The notes beneath the pieces are model-generated. The model saw nothing but the letters and a program-made list of their open reading frames with translations. It did no database searches and was not told the origin of the DNA. From positions 12,664,184-12,728,183 of the forward strand of contig NC_061121.1 of NCBI RefSeq assembly GCF_002878395.1: a DNA stretch of 64,000 nt, given 5' to 3'. Origin of the DNA: Capsicum annuum (Eukaryota > Streptophyta > Magnoliopsida > Solanales > Solanaceae). Position numbers and translations under genes: made by a program. This document shows, piece by piece, positions 45,538 to 57,636 of this stretch (position 1 is its first letter; every line of letters begins with the position of its first letter).

Positions 45538-46446
45538 ATGGAGAGATCAATAACAATATGGGTGGATTGTCATAGTTAATGGATCGAGAAGAGCAATGGA
45601 TATGTATAGCATTGGAAGGAGGGTGAAGTGCTAGAGACGATAGATATGACAGTCCAAAGTGATGTCTCGTATGATGATTTTATGAACTTAATCATCCGAT
45701 ATTGCCCGAGTAGTTTTACCGATGTCTCGTAGTTTCCCCGATGGCAAAGGACCTTCTACAAGGGTTATAGCCAATCAACTCCTTACAAAATTGGGTGTCC
45801 TGGTCATTTATTGGAAGATATATACGACCATGGAGATTGCCAAGGACTTGGTTAGGGGTACACACAAGCATGGTTATGTAGTCTTGAATGCCTACCATTA
45901 CATGATTAAGTCCAAAAATCCCATAAGTAAGACTGCATTGCATGTTGATGAAAATGGAAGGTTCAATTACTTTTTTGTATCCTATGCTATTTGGATTCAA
46001 GGTTTTCGACATTCAGTATCACCGATCATGGTGATGTTGCCATGGTCGATCTTCAAATAAGATCTTATACGTGCAGAGTTTTTGACTTGGACAAAATACC
46101 CTGTCCACATGCTATGTCAGCACTTCGAGCTCAATATGGTCCAAAATATGGACCTAAAATTTATGAGCACTCCTCTTAATATTATTCGATGGAAAAATAT
46201 AAAGTAGCATATAATGGGCATATTACTCCGGTGCCTCCCGAAGAATCTTGGGTTGTTCCTGCAGAGCTTTTAGGAAGATTAATACCTCCTCTATATATTG
46301 ACCCAAGCACAATCAAATCGGGAAGAAAGCCATAGAAGAGGAGGCATGGAGTAGGAGAATCATTTTCATCAAGAAGAAACAAGTGCTTCATATGTAAGTG
46401 CACTGGCCACAAAAGAACTACATATTCGGATCGTAATCCACCATGA
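45538..46446 (+). pseudogene. MuDR-type MULE transposase, catalytic core deleted
   Basis: The start, MERSITIWVDCHS then VSYDDFMNLIIRYCPSSF, is the N-terminal type of plant MULE transposases. After a junction at about 45721 the frame continues with RVIANQLLTKLGV, EIAKDLVRGTHKHGYVVL, and YFFVSYAIWIQGFR. At about 46005 it jumps to the C-terminal SWIM-type region (ITDHGDVAMVDL, CRVFDLDKIPCPHAM), then VPPEESWVVPAELLGR, and ends with a zinc knuckle (CFICKCTGHKRTTY). The DDE catalytic region normally lying between is missing. The last knuckle cysteine and the first SWIM cysteine appear replaced by Tyr. Stops occur near 45574 and 45610. It cannot act as a transposase but shows the class of the element. 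Confidence 0.8.
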
Positions 46447-46574
46447 TCGTTGTAATTGGAAAAAACTTGTGTTGTTGTTTGTTGTGGACTTTTATATATT
46501 TAACTCATTATTGTGAACGTAATGTTATCATTTATTATATATAAAATATCTTTTTTAATAACTGTGCATCAATA

Positions 46575-47335
46575 AAAAGAGTCAAAACATGAAGCAAATA
46601 ATACAGCTGACTATAATTATTTTCAACGGATTACCTATCTGTGGCAACAGATGGACATTAGATGAAAGAACACAACACAGTTCTATCAAACTGGAATGTT
46701 TTCCTCCAACAGATGGATAATCTGCTGACAGAAACCCAATCGATCTATTACAACAGAAAGAACTCAAATGCCAAAATTGCTATTGTTACTGGATTCAAAA
46801 TTACTCCTTACCCCCAACTGTCGACACGTTAACATGTTTAGAAGAAGGAATAGACAGAATAAAAATTAAATGAGAATTAAAAAGCCAAAGTCGACCCACA
46901 ATAAATTTTCCATTAAATAAAAAATAAAATACATTAGGTATAGAAAAAGAGGCAAGACATGAACTAAATAATACAACAGACTATAATTATTTTCAGTAGA
47001 TTACCCATTTGTGGATACAGATGGACATTTGCTGAAAGAACACAATACAGTTCCATCAAACTAGAATGTTTTTTTCCAATAGATGGATAATATACTGACA
47101 AAAACCCAACCGATCTGTTCCAACAGATGGTCCATCTATTGAAAGAACTCAAATGTCAAAATTTCTATTGCTACTGGATTCAAAATTGCTCCTTATGGCT
47201 CCAACAGTCGACATGTTAACATGTTTAGAAGAAGCAATAGACAGAATAAAAATTAAATGAGAATTAAAAAGCCAAAGTCGACCCACAATAAATTTTCCAT
47301 TAAATAAAAAACAAAATACATTAGGTAAAGATCTG
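46575..47335. repeat. ~370-bp tandem duplication downstream of transposase
   Basis: CAGACTATAATTATTTTCAG, AGAACACAATACAGTTC and AAATTAAATGAGAATTAAAA occur in both halves (about 46605-46950 and 46975-47330). Unit 1 has the matching segment once, before each coiled-coil ORF (17390-17580, 19390-19540). Confidence 0.75.
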
Positions 47336-47359
47336 ATATAGAATTAAATAAAATACATT

Positions 47360-47566
47360 CTAATTATTATTATTATCAGCAGCAACATCATTATAGCCAG
47401 CCGGTCAATCTTCAACTGGCAGAAGCAAGGCCCTCCTAAGCTTGCGAATCTCCATGATTATCTGGGCTCTCCTAGCAGACAACTTCCACCACAGGTTGTG
47501 AACCTGCAACTCTATTTCTCGGACAGTGTCTTGTAGAATTGCAACGTCCTAATTTGTATTAGTCAT
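47360..47566 (-). pseudogene. Small coiled-coil protein of the MULE unit, copy 3
   Basis: A 69-codon window homologous to copy 1: DVAILQDTVREIELQVHNLW, then RKLRRALLLPVED and a final Asn run. Codon 6 is TAG where copy 1 has TGG (Trp), and a TGA follows VED where copy 1 has Cys. A TATAAATAG box lies at 47774-47782, and a leader with the GTAAGT-type donor (AACTTACC near 47675-47685 on the plus strand) is kept as in copy 1. It lies convergent with the transposase. Confidence 0.65.
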
Positions 47567-47939
47567 ATCTAGAATACGCATGAATTAACAAAAAATAGTA
47601 AACACAACAGTAAGGAAAAGAGTCCAAATGTATACAATGTCTACTACGAACTGGTAGATTTACATAGAAAAAAAACTTACCTCAACAAGAAATGAATATG
47701 CTCTTTAAAGAGAAGTGGTTGAAGATGTAATCCAAAAAGACAAAATGCAAGAAATCAATAAAAGTGGAGGGAACTATTTATAGAGGATTGAATCTGAATG
47801 TGTTAGACAAAAAGACACGACTGTTCAGGTCCATTGTATTAATTACATTCAAACTGCTGCCTTTTTATTTTCTGTGAAAACAAGTGACTTTTTATTTTAC
47901 ATCCAAATTTCTCACCTTTTCAAAATGGTTTGATACTTG

Positions 47940-48850
47940 ATAACAACCATTATTATTAAGTTGTTGCAACAGATCATCCATCTTTCATAATAGATTTACC
48001 ATTTGTTGCAACAGATGTTCTGTATGTGCAATAGATGGTCTATCAAAACATATTTAACATATGTTGCAATAGATGATCTGTATGTGTAACAGATGGTCTG
48101 TCAAAATAGATTTATTATATGTTACAAGAGATGGTTTGTATGTGCAACAGATGAGGCATCTATTGTAATATATGTATTATCTGTTGCGACAGATATACCA
48201 TCTATTGGAGAAGATATTTTGATTTCTTCTAACAGCTGATTCATAAGTTGCAACAGATAGAGAATTCAATTCATCAGCTGTTTTGAATGTCTTAAATAAA
48301 AAGTCACGACTTGAAACCTATTTTTTAATAGTCATCATATGCGTGCAGATAAATAAAAACTATCTGGTCTGTCGCAACAGATTTACCATCTGTTGCAATA
48401 TCTATATTATCTGTTGTGACAAATGGACCATCTGTTGGAGGAGATATTTTGATTTCTTCTAACAACTGATTCATCAGTTGCAACAGATAGAGAATTCAAT
48501 TCATCAGCTCTTTTAAATGTGTTAGATAAAAAGTCATAACTCATTAATAAAAAGTCATAACTCATTACCTCTTTTTTAATAGTCATCATATGCGTACAGA
48601 TAAATAAATACTGCCTAGTCTGTTGCAACAAATTTACCATTTGTTGCAACAAATGTATTATATATTGTGACAGATGGACCATCTGTTGGAGGAGATGTTT
48701 TGTTTTCTTCTAATAGTTGATTCATCAGTTGCAATAGATGGAGAATTCAATTCATCAGTTGTTTTGAATATGTTAGATAAAAAGTAATGACTCGTCACCT
48801 CTTTTTTAATAGTCATCACATGTGTGCAGATGAATAAACACTGTCTGACA
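47940..48850. repeat. Tandem 230-250-bp repeats, CTGTTGCAACAG-rich
   Basis: GAGAATTCAATTCATCAG recurs at 48260, 48490 and 48741 with TTGATTTCTTCTAACA and AATAGTCATCATATGCGTGC around it. The minus-strand ORFs at 48407-48906 are read-throughs of this repeat and not genes. Confidence 0.75.
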
Positions 48851-48856
48851 TATCTT

Positions 48857-50766
48857 GATGGGGTAGGAAGAATAAGGTGTGTGCAGATGAATGGATCCAT
48901 GTTCATGCGTAGGAGTTATGTATTATTGACCAGGGTTGCTTTGACAGACACACATAAAGTACAATGATTTTATGAATGCAGTTTCTTACTTATTAGACAT
49001 TTATCCTCCAAACAAGATCCTACATTGTACAATTTAGTTTTATAGGTTCAAACTAATAAGGCCGAAGGGTTCCAAGACGGTGGTGTTGATACCCTGTTAC
49101 AGTTTAATGATGGTTTATGCTTATGTTTTTGTGTCAAGTTTGGGGAAGTGTTAAAGTTTTTGGCAGCAATTTAAATATCCAATAGTGATTGGACCAATTT
49201 TAATGGCGCAATGGACTTCTTGTACTATAGCAAACAATGATTGAACCAATAGAAATTCCCTTGGTTCAAATTTATATGAATAGGTTACTGGAGGAGACTA
49301 TTATACAGTAGAAGATACTTGGGAGAATACCTGTGCAGGAAGGAGGAGATGGAGAATACCATATATCATCTCAGACCCTATTTAAGAGGAAACACAAGGA
49401 AGCAAGTAAGGAACTTCTAGCAAATCAGACCAGTGAAATTGACATGAGAAATGAAAAAACTGAATGAGCTTCAAATGTGGAAGTGTATCCAAATATAAAA
49501 ATCCGTCAGTCATTGAAGAAAAAAAAGAATGGTCAAGAGGACTGGAGCTAGAAACTTTGCTAAAGACTGCAACTAGCGAGCGTGGCCTCAATGAAGACTC
49601 ACAAAGTGCCGGATCAAAACTCTAAGGAAGCAGTTTCACGAGCACGGGAGATTGGTAAGATTTTCAGTTAAGAATGAAACCTGAACCAACAACTCCAGAA
49701 TTAAAAATAAGGGAAGCCAATGTGTCTATTTTTGAAGTCTAACTTGCATCCCATGCCTTCTATTTATGGCTATGATCAGGTCAATGGCAGTAGAAACAAA
49801 AAGGTTTGAAATTGGGCAGAAATCCCATGCCTTTGACCTGTCCATAGCCATAAACAGGAGGCATGGGATGCAAGTTTAACTTGAGAAATTGCCATCTTGG
49901 CTTGATCCTTTATTTTTAATTCAGGAGTAGTTGGTTTAGTTTTAATCCTGACCGACAATCTTACCATCTTTCGTGCTCGCGAAGCTAAAACTTTAGAGGT
50001 CTGGTCCTATATTTTGTGGGTCTTCATTTAGGCCACACTAGCTAGTTATAGTTCCCGAACAAAGTGCACAACTCCAGTCCACTTGAGCATTTTTATTTTT
50101 CAAGAGCGACTGATGGATTTTCATTTTTGGATATGCTTTCACATTCGCAACTCATTCAATTTTTTCATTTTTCATGTCAATTTCATCAGCCAGTTTCACT
50201 ACACTTTACTTCTTACCCTGTGGTTTTTCTTTAACAAGGTCTGAGTTGATATATGGTCTTCTCTACCTTTCCCTTCCCGCACAGGTATTCTTATAATAAC
50301 CTTCTATTGTATAATAGTCTCCTCGAGCAACCCATCCATATAAATTTGGACCATAGCAATAACTATATTTATTTCCATTCTTGTTTGCAACAGTGCAAGG
50401 CTTCAGAGGCCTTTCTAAAGTCCATTGAACCCTTAAAGTCAGTGCAACCACTGTTTGAATGTTTACACTACCACTATAAACCTTAACCCTTGACACATAA
50501 ACATTAGCAAAATCATCATTAAACCGTAATAGGGTATCAACACCACCCACTTAGTCCCTCAGCCTTACTAGTTCGAACCTAACAATCTTAACTGTAAAAT
50601 GTCATAACTTGTTTGAAGGATTAACGCCTAATAGGTAAAGAACCAACATTCACAAAATCATTATACTGGATGTGTATTTTCACTATAGGTTGATCAGTAA
50701 TACATACCTCCCACATATGAAGTGGTTCCATCTACAAGCAGCTTATTCCTCCGAACCCATCTTTAC
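48857..50766. repeat. Inverted repeat (fold-back) 2, arms ~0.93 kb
   Basis: The left arm 48857-49784 is the reverse complement of 49833-50766, with a 48-bp centre. Near the centre, CATCCCATGCCTTCTATTTA faces AAACAGGAGGCATGGGATG. The outer arms are homologous to the outer arms of fold-back 1 (CTCCCACATATGAAGTGGTT at both right ends, TAGGAAGAATAAGGT at both left ends). Fold-back 1 has about 0.75 kb more in each arm, so the two centres differ. Confidence 0.88.
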
Positions 50767-50889
50767 TCTAGCCTTTAATGTTGGTCAGGAAAAAGTTGAT
50801 CCAATTTCACTTCCTTTTATCTGCAAATAAGAGAAATACATTTGATGAAAAATAAGAGAAGAACAAAAAAATATTATAAAAGGGTAACA

Positions 50890-51260
50890 CAAAATTGAAT
50901 GAATCAATAGATGACCAATCTAATGCAACAGATTCCCCATATGTTCAACCGATAAAGCATCTATTTCAACAGATGGATGATATGTTGCAACAGATGGTTC
51001 ATCTATTAGAATAAATCAAACCAGCCTTGCTACTGGTTTGATTTATTTAAATAGTTGCTTCGTCTGTTCTAACAGCTGATTTATCAGTTGCAACAGTTGA
51101 GGAAACTATTTCAACACCACTAACAATAGCATCAACAACAAAGAAACAGCACCATATATTCCAACACCATCAACAACACAAACACTACATGTTCCAACAC
51201 CACCACCACCACTACCCCGAACAACAACAACACCAAAATAACAAACAAAAGATATAAAAA
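50890..51260. repeat. CTGTTGCAACAG words and CAACAA-rich tract
   Basis: The counterpart of 28665-29120 in unit 1, followed by CACCACCACCAC. No gene. The ORFs at 51106-51345 are complements of the simple repeat. Confidence 0.55.
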
Positions 51261-51489
51261 AACTATACTGACAACAAGACTTTTTAAGTTCTCCCAACAG
51301 ATGATTTTTTTTTGCATATTTTAATAAAAATAATGGTTCGTTCATTCAAGACTTAAAAGTCACCTTTCCTTTAATTTTCTCAATAAATAGAAAACTGGTA
51401 ATGGGTAAATCATTAATAACAACAGATGTTAATATGTAATTTAAATAACATACAAAGAAGAAGACAAGAAGGAAAGAGCAATAGTGAAC

Positions 51490-51660
51490 CATACCTGCAA
51501 TGTCAAAAAAATCAAAGGGATCAGAACATCCAGTTTAGTTGAGAAAAGATAATGATCGTTTGAGATCCGAAAGGATCCTCATCCGAAAGAAAAGAGAAAA
51601 GAGAGAAAACAAGGAGAGAAAGAGAAATAAGAATAAAGAAGAGAGAGTATTCTAGATATG
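51490..51660 (-). promoter_or_regulatory. Orphan pyrimidine-rich leader, unit 2 copy
   Basis: TTTTTGACATTGCAG|GTATGG on the minus strand after a CT-rich stretch and GGATCCTTTCGGATC. It is conserved with 29340-29560. Confidence 0.4.
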
Positions 51661-51869
51661 GGTTTTAAATATTAATTAATAACCTTTGAGGGGCACAAGG
51701 GGACGGTGACATTGAAAAGACCAGATAAGACTACTCAATGAGGAGATTTTTGAGTTATTGAAGTAATATTTTTTACTGCCTCTAGTATTTTATCTTTTTT
51801 ATCTAGAACAAAAAATACCTAAATTGCTTTTTTTTAAAAAGATCTTAAAACATCTAAGTCATACTTTAT

Positions 51870-53400
51870 AACGGATGACAATTTCTGTTTGAAAATTTCC
51901 AAAGCTCGGTCATCTGTCGTAACAGATGGCATGCCTGTTTGATGATTTACAATAGATGTATAATATGTTGCAACAAATGACTTAATCTGTTTAATAAATT
52001 CCAATAGATAGGCTATCTGTTGCAACATATTGAATATTTGTTTTTATACAATTTCAATTGTGTTCATATGTTCAACTAATACCTAAATTGATTAATCTAG
52101 GACTAGGGGTGAGTTCTTATATGGTCAACCATAACTTCAATTGAGTCTTTTGGAAATTGCATGATGAGACAGTATTTCGTTTCTCTCAACCAGAGTCATC
52201 GATCAATCGCTCTGAGCTGAATCGATTCTTATTACCTTATATGTTCAACTAATACCTCAATTGGTTAATCTAGGACTAGGGGTGGGTTCTCATAGGGCAA
52301 ACTACAACAGATAGAAGCAGCTATTTGATAATTTACAATAGATGGGAAATCTTTTACAACAGATGACTTAATCTATTTGATAATTTATAATAGATGGGTA
52401 ATCTGTTGCAACAGGTGACTTAATCTATTTGATAATTTACAACAGATGGGTAATCTATTGCAACAGGTTGAATATTTGGTTTTATACAATTTCAATTGGT
52501 TCATATATTCAACTAATACCTAAATTGATTAATCTAGGACTAGGTATGAGTTCTCATAGGGTCAACCACAACTTTAATTAAGTCTTTTGCCAATTGCATA
52601 ATGAGACAGTATTGCATTCCTCCCGACCAGAGTCGTCGATCGATCACTGTGAGCTAAATCGATTCTTATTACTTTATATGTTTAACCAATACCTTAATTG
52701 ATTAATCTAGGACTAGGGGTGAGTTCTCATAGTGTCAACTACAAATTTAACTGAGCATTTTGGCAATTGCATGATGAGACGGTATTGCATTTCTCCCGAC
52801 CAGAGTCATTGATCGATCACTCTGAGCTGAATTGATTCTTATTACCTTATATATTCAACTAATAAATTAATTGATTAATCTAGGACTAGGGGTGAGTTCT
52901 CATAGGGTCAATTACAACTTCAATTGAGCCTTTTAGCAATTGCATGATGAGACGGTATTGCGTTCTCCTCGACCAGAGTTGTCAATCGATTGTTCTGAGC
53001 TGAATTGATTCTTATTACCTTATATTTTCAACTAATACCTTAATTGATTAATCTAGGACTAGGGATGAGTTTTCATAGTGTCAACTACAACAGATGGCAG
53101 CACCTATTTGACAATTTACAATAGATGGGTAATTTGTTGTAATAAATGACTTAATATGTTTGATTATTTACAACAGATGTATAATCTGTTGCAACGGATG
53201 ACTTAATCTATTTAATAATTTACAACAGATGAGTAATCTATTGCAATACGTTGAACATTTTTTATACAATTTCAATTGAGTTCATATGTTCAACTAATAC
53301 CTAAATTGATTAATCTAGGACTAGGGGTGAGTTCATAGGGTCAACTACAACTTTAATTGTATCTTTTGGCAATTGTATGATGAGAGAGTTAAAAATTATG
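51870..53400 (+). repeat. ~173-bp tandem array mixed with CTGTTGCAACAG words
   Basis: TCACTCTGAG-type anchors at 52207, 52644, 52817 and 52991, with CTAGGACTAGGGGTGAGTTC words. Blocks of CAGATGGGTAATCTGTTGC (52300-52470 and 53090-53240) interrupt the array. It is homologous to the 170-bp array before Ulp1-A copy 1. Confidence 0.8.
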
Positions 53401-54167
53401 CATATCTTTTATAATTTTAAAAAATAATTAAGATTAATTCGGACTAAATTAACATTTTCAAAACTTGTCATACTTTTCCAAAGTACAAATCAACCCATAC
53501 AAATCATCCATTTGAGAGAAAAATGTTTCATCATTTCAAATCTTGAGTTTTTGCTCTTTTCTCTCTCTCAACAATACAAATAATAACTACTCAACAAATT
53601 GCTCAACCCTTCATAATAGATTGATTTTCTTCTTATTTTTGACCATATAGGTGTTAGTTTTGACTTCATTCTTGCTTGTATCAATCGTTTTCTCTTTCTT
53701 TGTAGATAACAGAGTTCGAGAAGAGTTCTATATTTTTTATTTTTTCTAAAAAATAAGGGCTTTTAAGTTACTGATGAAAAAGAAGACTTTTAGTTGTATT
53801 ATCTTCGGGAATGGGTTTACAATTTTGAGTTTTGATGGTAAAATTGTATGAAGAACTTGAGAAAACCCTAGTTTAAATCACAGTGTTTCGTTGACTATCG
53901 TGTATTATTGGATGGTGTTTGTGGTATTGGTGGCCATCATGGTGGCACTGGTGGTGTTTGTGGTGGTTGTTGGTAGCATTGGTTGGTGGTGTTTGTGGTG
54001 GCTATTGATAGTGTTGGTATTCGTGGTGATTATGGCATTGGTTGGTGGTGTTTTTGGTGGTGGCTATTGGTGTGTCGGTATTGGTGGTGTTTGTATGTAT
54101 TTTTTAAAATTTATACATACATCAATTGTAATGTAATTTTTATTTTTCTATTGTTTGTAGGTAAAAC
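53400..54167 (+). promoter_or_regulatory. 5' region of Ulp1-A copy 2
   Basis: Collinear with 31480-32394: the CAAATCAACCCATACAAATC word, a CTCTCTCTC tract, CAGAGTTCGAGAAGAGTTCTA, a TTGGTGGTG-rich stretch, and an intron end TTGTTTGTAG at about 54151-54160. No separate protein is claimed for the Gly/Val-rich ORFs. Confidence 0.5.
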
Positions 54168-57100
54168 ATGTCTCCCAAAAGAAAACAAAGTGAAAGTTGA
54201 TTAACTTCTGACCACCCAACAACTAAGGCTACAATATAGAGGTATTTGAAGGAGCTCCCTAAACAATCTCAGTCAGGGAAAGGTAAAGCTGAGGAGAGAT
54301 ATGAAAACAATGTTGAGGGAGGTGGACAAGGGTCTATAGATGGTGATGAAGAAAATGAAAGTGAGAAAGAGGAGGAATTAGAGAGTGAGAAAGAGGACGA
54401 TTATCAATATGATGATAATGGATCACCAATGGGGCGTGAAGACATCCCAATATGATCTTATTAAAACTATTAGTATTGATAGGTTTCAAGTTGCGATGCC
54501 GATAGATGACCCTGCAGAACTAACTGGTGAACTTGTACTTAAATGTCAGTTGGGGAAAAAATTTAATTATTTTAGGAATATTATGAAGAACGAAAACATA
54601 GACAAACTTTTTAAGAGGAGCTTCTTTGGATGCTTTCTTGAGCTGCCTGAGGACCACCCTACCCATTTCCAAATGAGGATGATATATAGTCTTCTCAAGT
54701 GCAGGATCAAGTACGTGAGGGATGATAAATATTTGGAGGAGAGGAGCAAAAAGATGGATGAAATCTGAATCAACTACTGTGGCATGCCAATTTGTATTGG
54801 CTTGCAAGAGTTTGCCATAGTGATGGGCCTGAGATGAGATCATTCGGAAGAACCTATCTCCATGGTAAACAGGATAGCCAAACCACCACAAACAAATAGA
54901 GAGAAGGCATTATCCCAGCGACCACCCAGCAAAACCAACAAATCTAAGGAAAAAATAGATGGGTCGTTGGACATTGGTGGACGTGGCTACAAAGCATCGG
55001 ATTTGATAACAGATCTCAAGGAAAAAACCATACCAAAGCGGTATAGGGAGAAATTTTGCTTAGTTTAGTTTGCCCATTCCGTTATATTGGAAAGAGACGT
55101 CAACAAAGTCATAGAAGATGATTTGTTGGCTCATGCTGAGGATTTTGATAAATTCAACAATTATCCCTAGGGATATGACAGCTTCTACTTGACTGTCAAA
55201 TATTTACTGACAAAGCTATGCCTAGGGACGATCACATTATACAGCTTTCTTGGGCTTTCATGGTAAAATTAATCACTATTTTTACTCATCCATTAATTTA
55301 TATTGAATATAGTTAATATGACTTTTTTTTGCTTGCTTCCTGTTTACATTTTTAGGCCTGGGCATTTGAAGCCATTCTTCTCCTTCGAAAGCAGATAATA
55401 GATTACCCGAATGAGTTTTCTCATCCAAGGATTTTTAGGTGGTTTAACCCTCCGGATGATGTAGTACATCTTATTTTAAGTAAAATAATTTGACTCAATG
55501 AAAGCTATTGAACAGATGTTATATCTGGTGCAATAGATATTATATCTGATGCACTAGATGGGACATCTGTTGTGATAGATTATCCGTCTTGTGCCAACTG
55601 GTGCAACAGATGGGTAATCTGTTGTGACAAACGATTGATATTTTGCATAGATTACCCATTTGTTGCTTTGGTTCTCTAAACCCGACTCTTAATAGATTAA
55701 CCATTTACTATAAATTATGCAACAAATGGGTAATCTAATGTAATATATTGTTAATCTATTGCGATATACAAATCATTTGTTGCATAAGTTGTCTTTGCTA
55801 ATATGTAACCCAACTGTGAAAATTATTATATTATATAATTTAAATGTATCTATCTTTTTTTATAGGTTGTACATCCATGGATCGTGCCTACTGAGCAGAA
55901 GTTGGGGATGGCTTCTTTTATTGCTCTAGGTCATGTTGACACTATAGCCAACCCAACAGTTAAGTTAATAAATAAGGAATTGTCTGGAGAAACAACCATA
56001 AGAAGAGTAGTTAGGAAAGGTTAGCCTAGTGTTGAGGCTCTTCATAACCAAACTACTGCAACGGATTTGGGTGCATCTTCTGGGGGTGTTGCTGGTGGAT
56101 TTAATGTTGGTGGAAGGCATGTTGATGCTACTCCCAGTTGTGATGTTGAGCATGTTGATGCTCGAGAAAAAATAAATATATTTGAAAACACACCTCTCAC
56201 AGGTCCCTCTCCTCATTACACAAGTCCCTCTCACCCTTATATCGGTCCCTTTCACCCCTCTTCACCCTCATGTTTTCATTGTATATACGAAGAGTGCAAG
56301 GAAAACCAGGATAAACTCTTTGAAAAAGTAGAGGATATCACTAAAGCTATTAAGAAACTGAAATCCAAGAGGGGTGTCATACTATCGAAGAAGGTGAGGG
56401 AGACATACACTCATACAACGGTGGTTAGGAGGAAGAAAAGAGCAATTAGCCAAGTACTCTCCAATCAAAAATCCAAAAAATTTAAAAATCCTCCCTTTCC
56501 AAAAGCCAGTAAAGTTTAGGGGCTATTCAAGAAGGTGGACATATACGCAGAACTTCGCACCAAAGAGAAGAGGGATCTGCGACGGGCCAAGAAAGGCGCA
56601 AAAGATTACCCTATCCATACCTTTTTCATCGAAGACTTTAGAAGTATGACAAATATGCGTATGTAGTACGTGGACAGGGTAAGTTTACTTTTCCTAACCT
56701 AGCCTTCCAATCTACTTGTCATCTGTTGCAACATATGTGTATTCTAGTGCAACTTATGGTAGTTCTGTTGTAACATATTACTCATCTCTTGCATAAGTTG
56801 TGTTAAATGGGTAAACTGCGAATAGATTCAAAGAACCCTCTGCAATAGATGGACCATCCATTTATCTTTCACTATGTTTTCCTTCTTATTTAAAAATTGA
56901 GTTCTTATATCACTGTATGTTGAATAAATTCTCTGCCTCATGAGGGGCTGGCAATTAGCCTACCCAGAAGCTTATGATGCTATCGATAGAATAATAAACC
57001 TCAACTCCTAGAGGAATCTCAAGGATAGGTATAATTATCTCAGTAACCTAGCGTCAACTCCCGGTGGAGAGGGATTTTATTCATTACTTTCTGGGTTCCA

Positions 57101-57628
57101 ATGGGATGAAGAAATGATAAAATATATTAGAGGAGAGAGGCCACATCCACATGGCAAGAGCTGGAATGAGGTAAAGAGGATTTTTGGAGTCATGAACGTA
57201 GACAGCATACATTATTAGGATGTTGAGATTCTTCTAGAGGAGGGAAAGATCAAGGTTTATGATTGCAACTTACCTGCCTTAGACGAGGTCAATTTTTTTG
57301 TACCTACATACAACCACTATTGAAGTTGTTCCTCATCTTGTTGAGGAAGAGTAAACTGATGGATCATTTGCCAACTAAAGTGTTTATGAAGTAGCCATAG
57401 GATTTTAAGGGTCAAAACAAGGATATTGACCTTTCAAAAAATGAAATCGCTGCCGTGTGCGGGTCGCACTCTCTTGCACACATCGAATGTTTGCTGATTA
57501 GTATGGAAATGGCTGAGCCAATGACCTTTCTATGTGACAACATTATGGAAAACATGCAAGAGATCTGGGCTTATGGGGTACTAATTGGAAGCTTGGAGCC
57601 TGTGTATAAAGAAGAGCCTGTGAAATAA
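54168..57628 (+). pseudogene. DUF1985-Ulp1 protease gene, type A copy 2
   Basis: It has the same exon plan as copy 1, without the LTR: about 54168-55262, 55356-~55468, 55866-56678, ~56912-57628. The start MSPKRKQSES is followed by TGA (54198). The acidic stretch ENESEKEEELESEKED, the DUF1985 region (VAMPIDDPAELTGEL, RIKYVRDDKYLEER, INYCGMPICIGLQEFA, KASDLITDLKEK) and the linker INIFENTPLTGPSPH follow. The catalytic exon shows VEILLEEGKIKVYDCNLP and CGSHSLAHIECLL, ending VYKEEPVK at 57628. It holds stops (e.g. TAG near 57218), but the Cys-Gly of the catalytic region is kept, unlike copy 1. Confidence 0.78.
55500..55810. repeat. CTGTTGCAACAG-family repeats in Ulp1-A copy 2 intron
   Basis: They lie between the exons ending near 55468 and starting at 55866. 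They include GGGACATCTGTTGTGATAG and CAACAGATGGGTAATCTG. Confidence 0.6.
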
Positions 57629-57636
57629 CAATTTTT

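Noticed and set aside
48407..48906. Two related minus-strand ORFs of 82-91 aa
   Set aside because: Both are frames through the 230-250-bp tandem repeat; similarity comes from the repeat itself.
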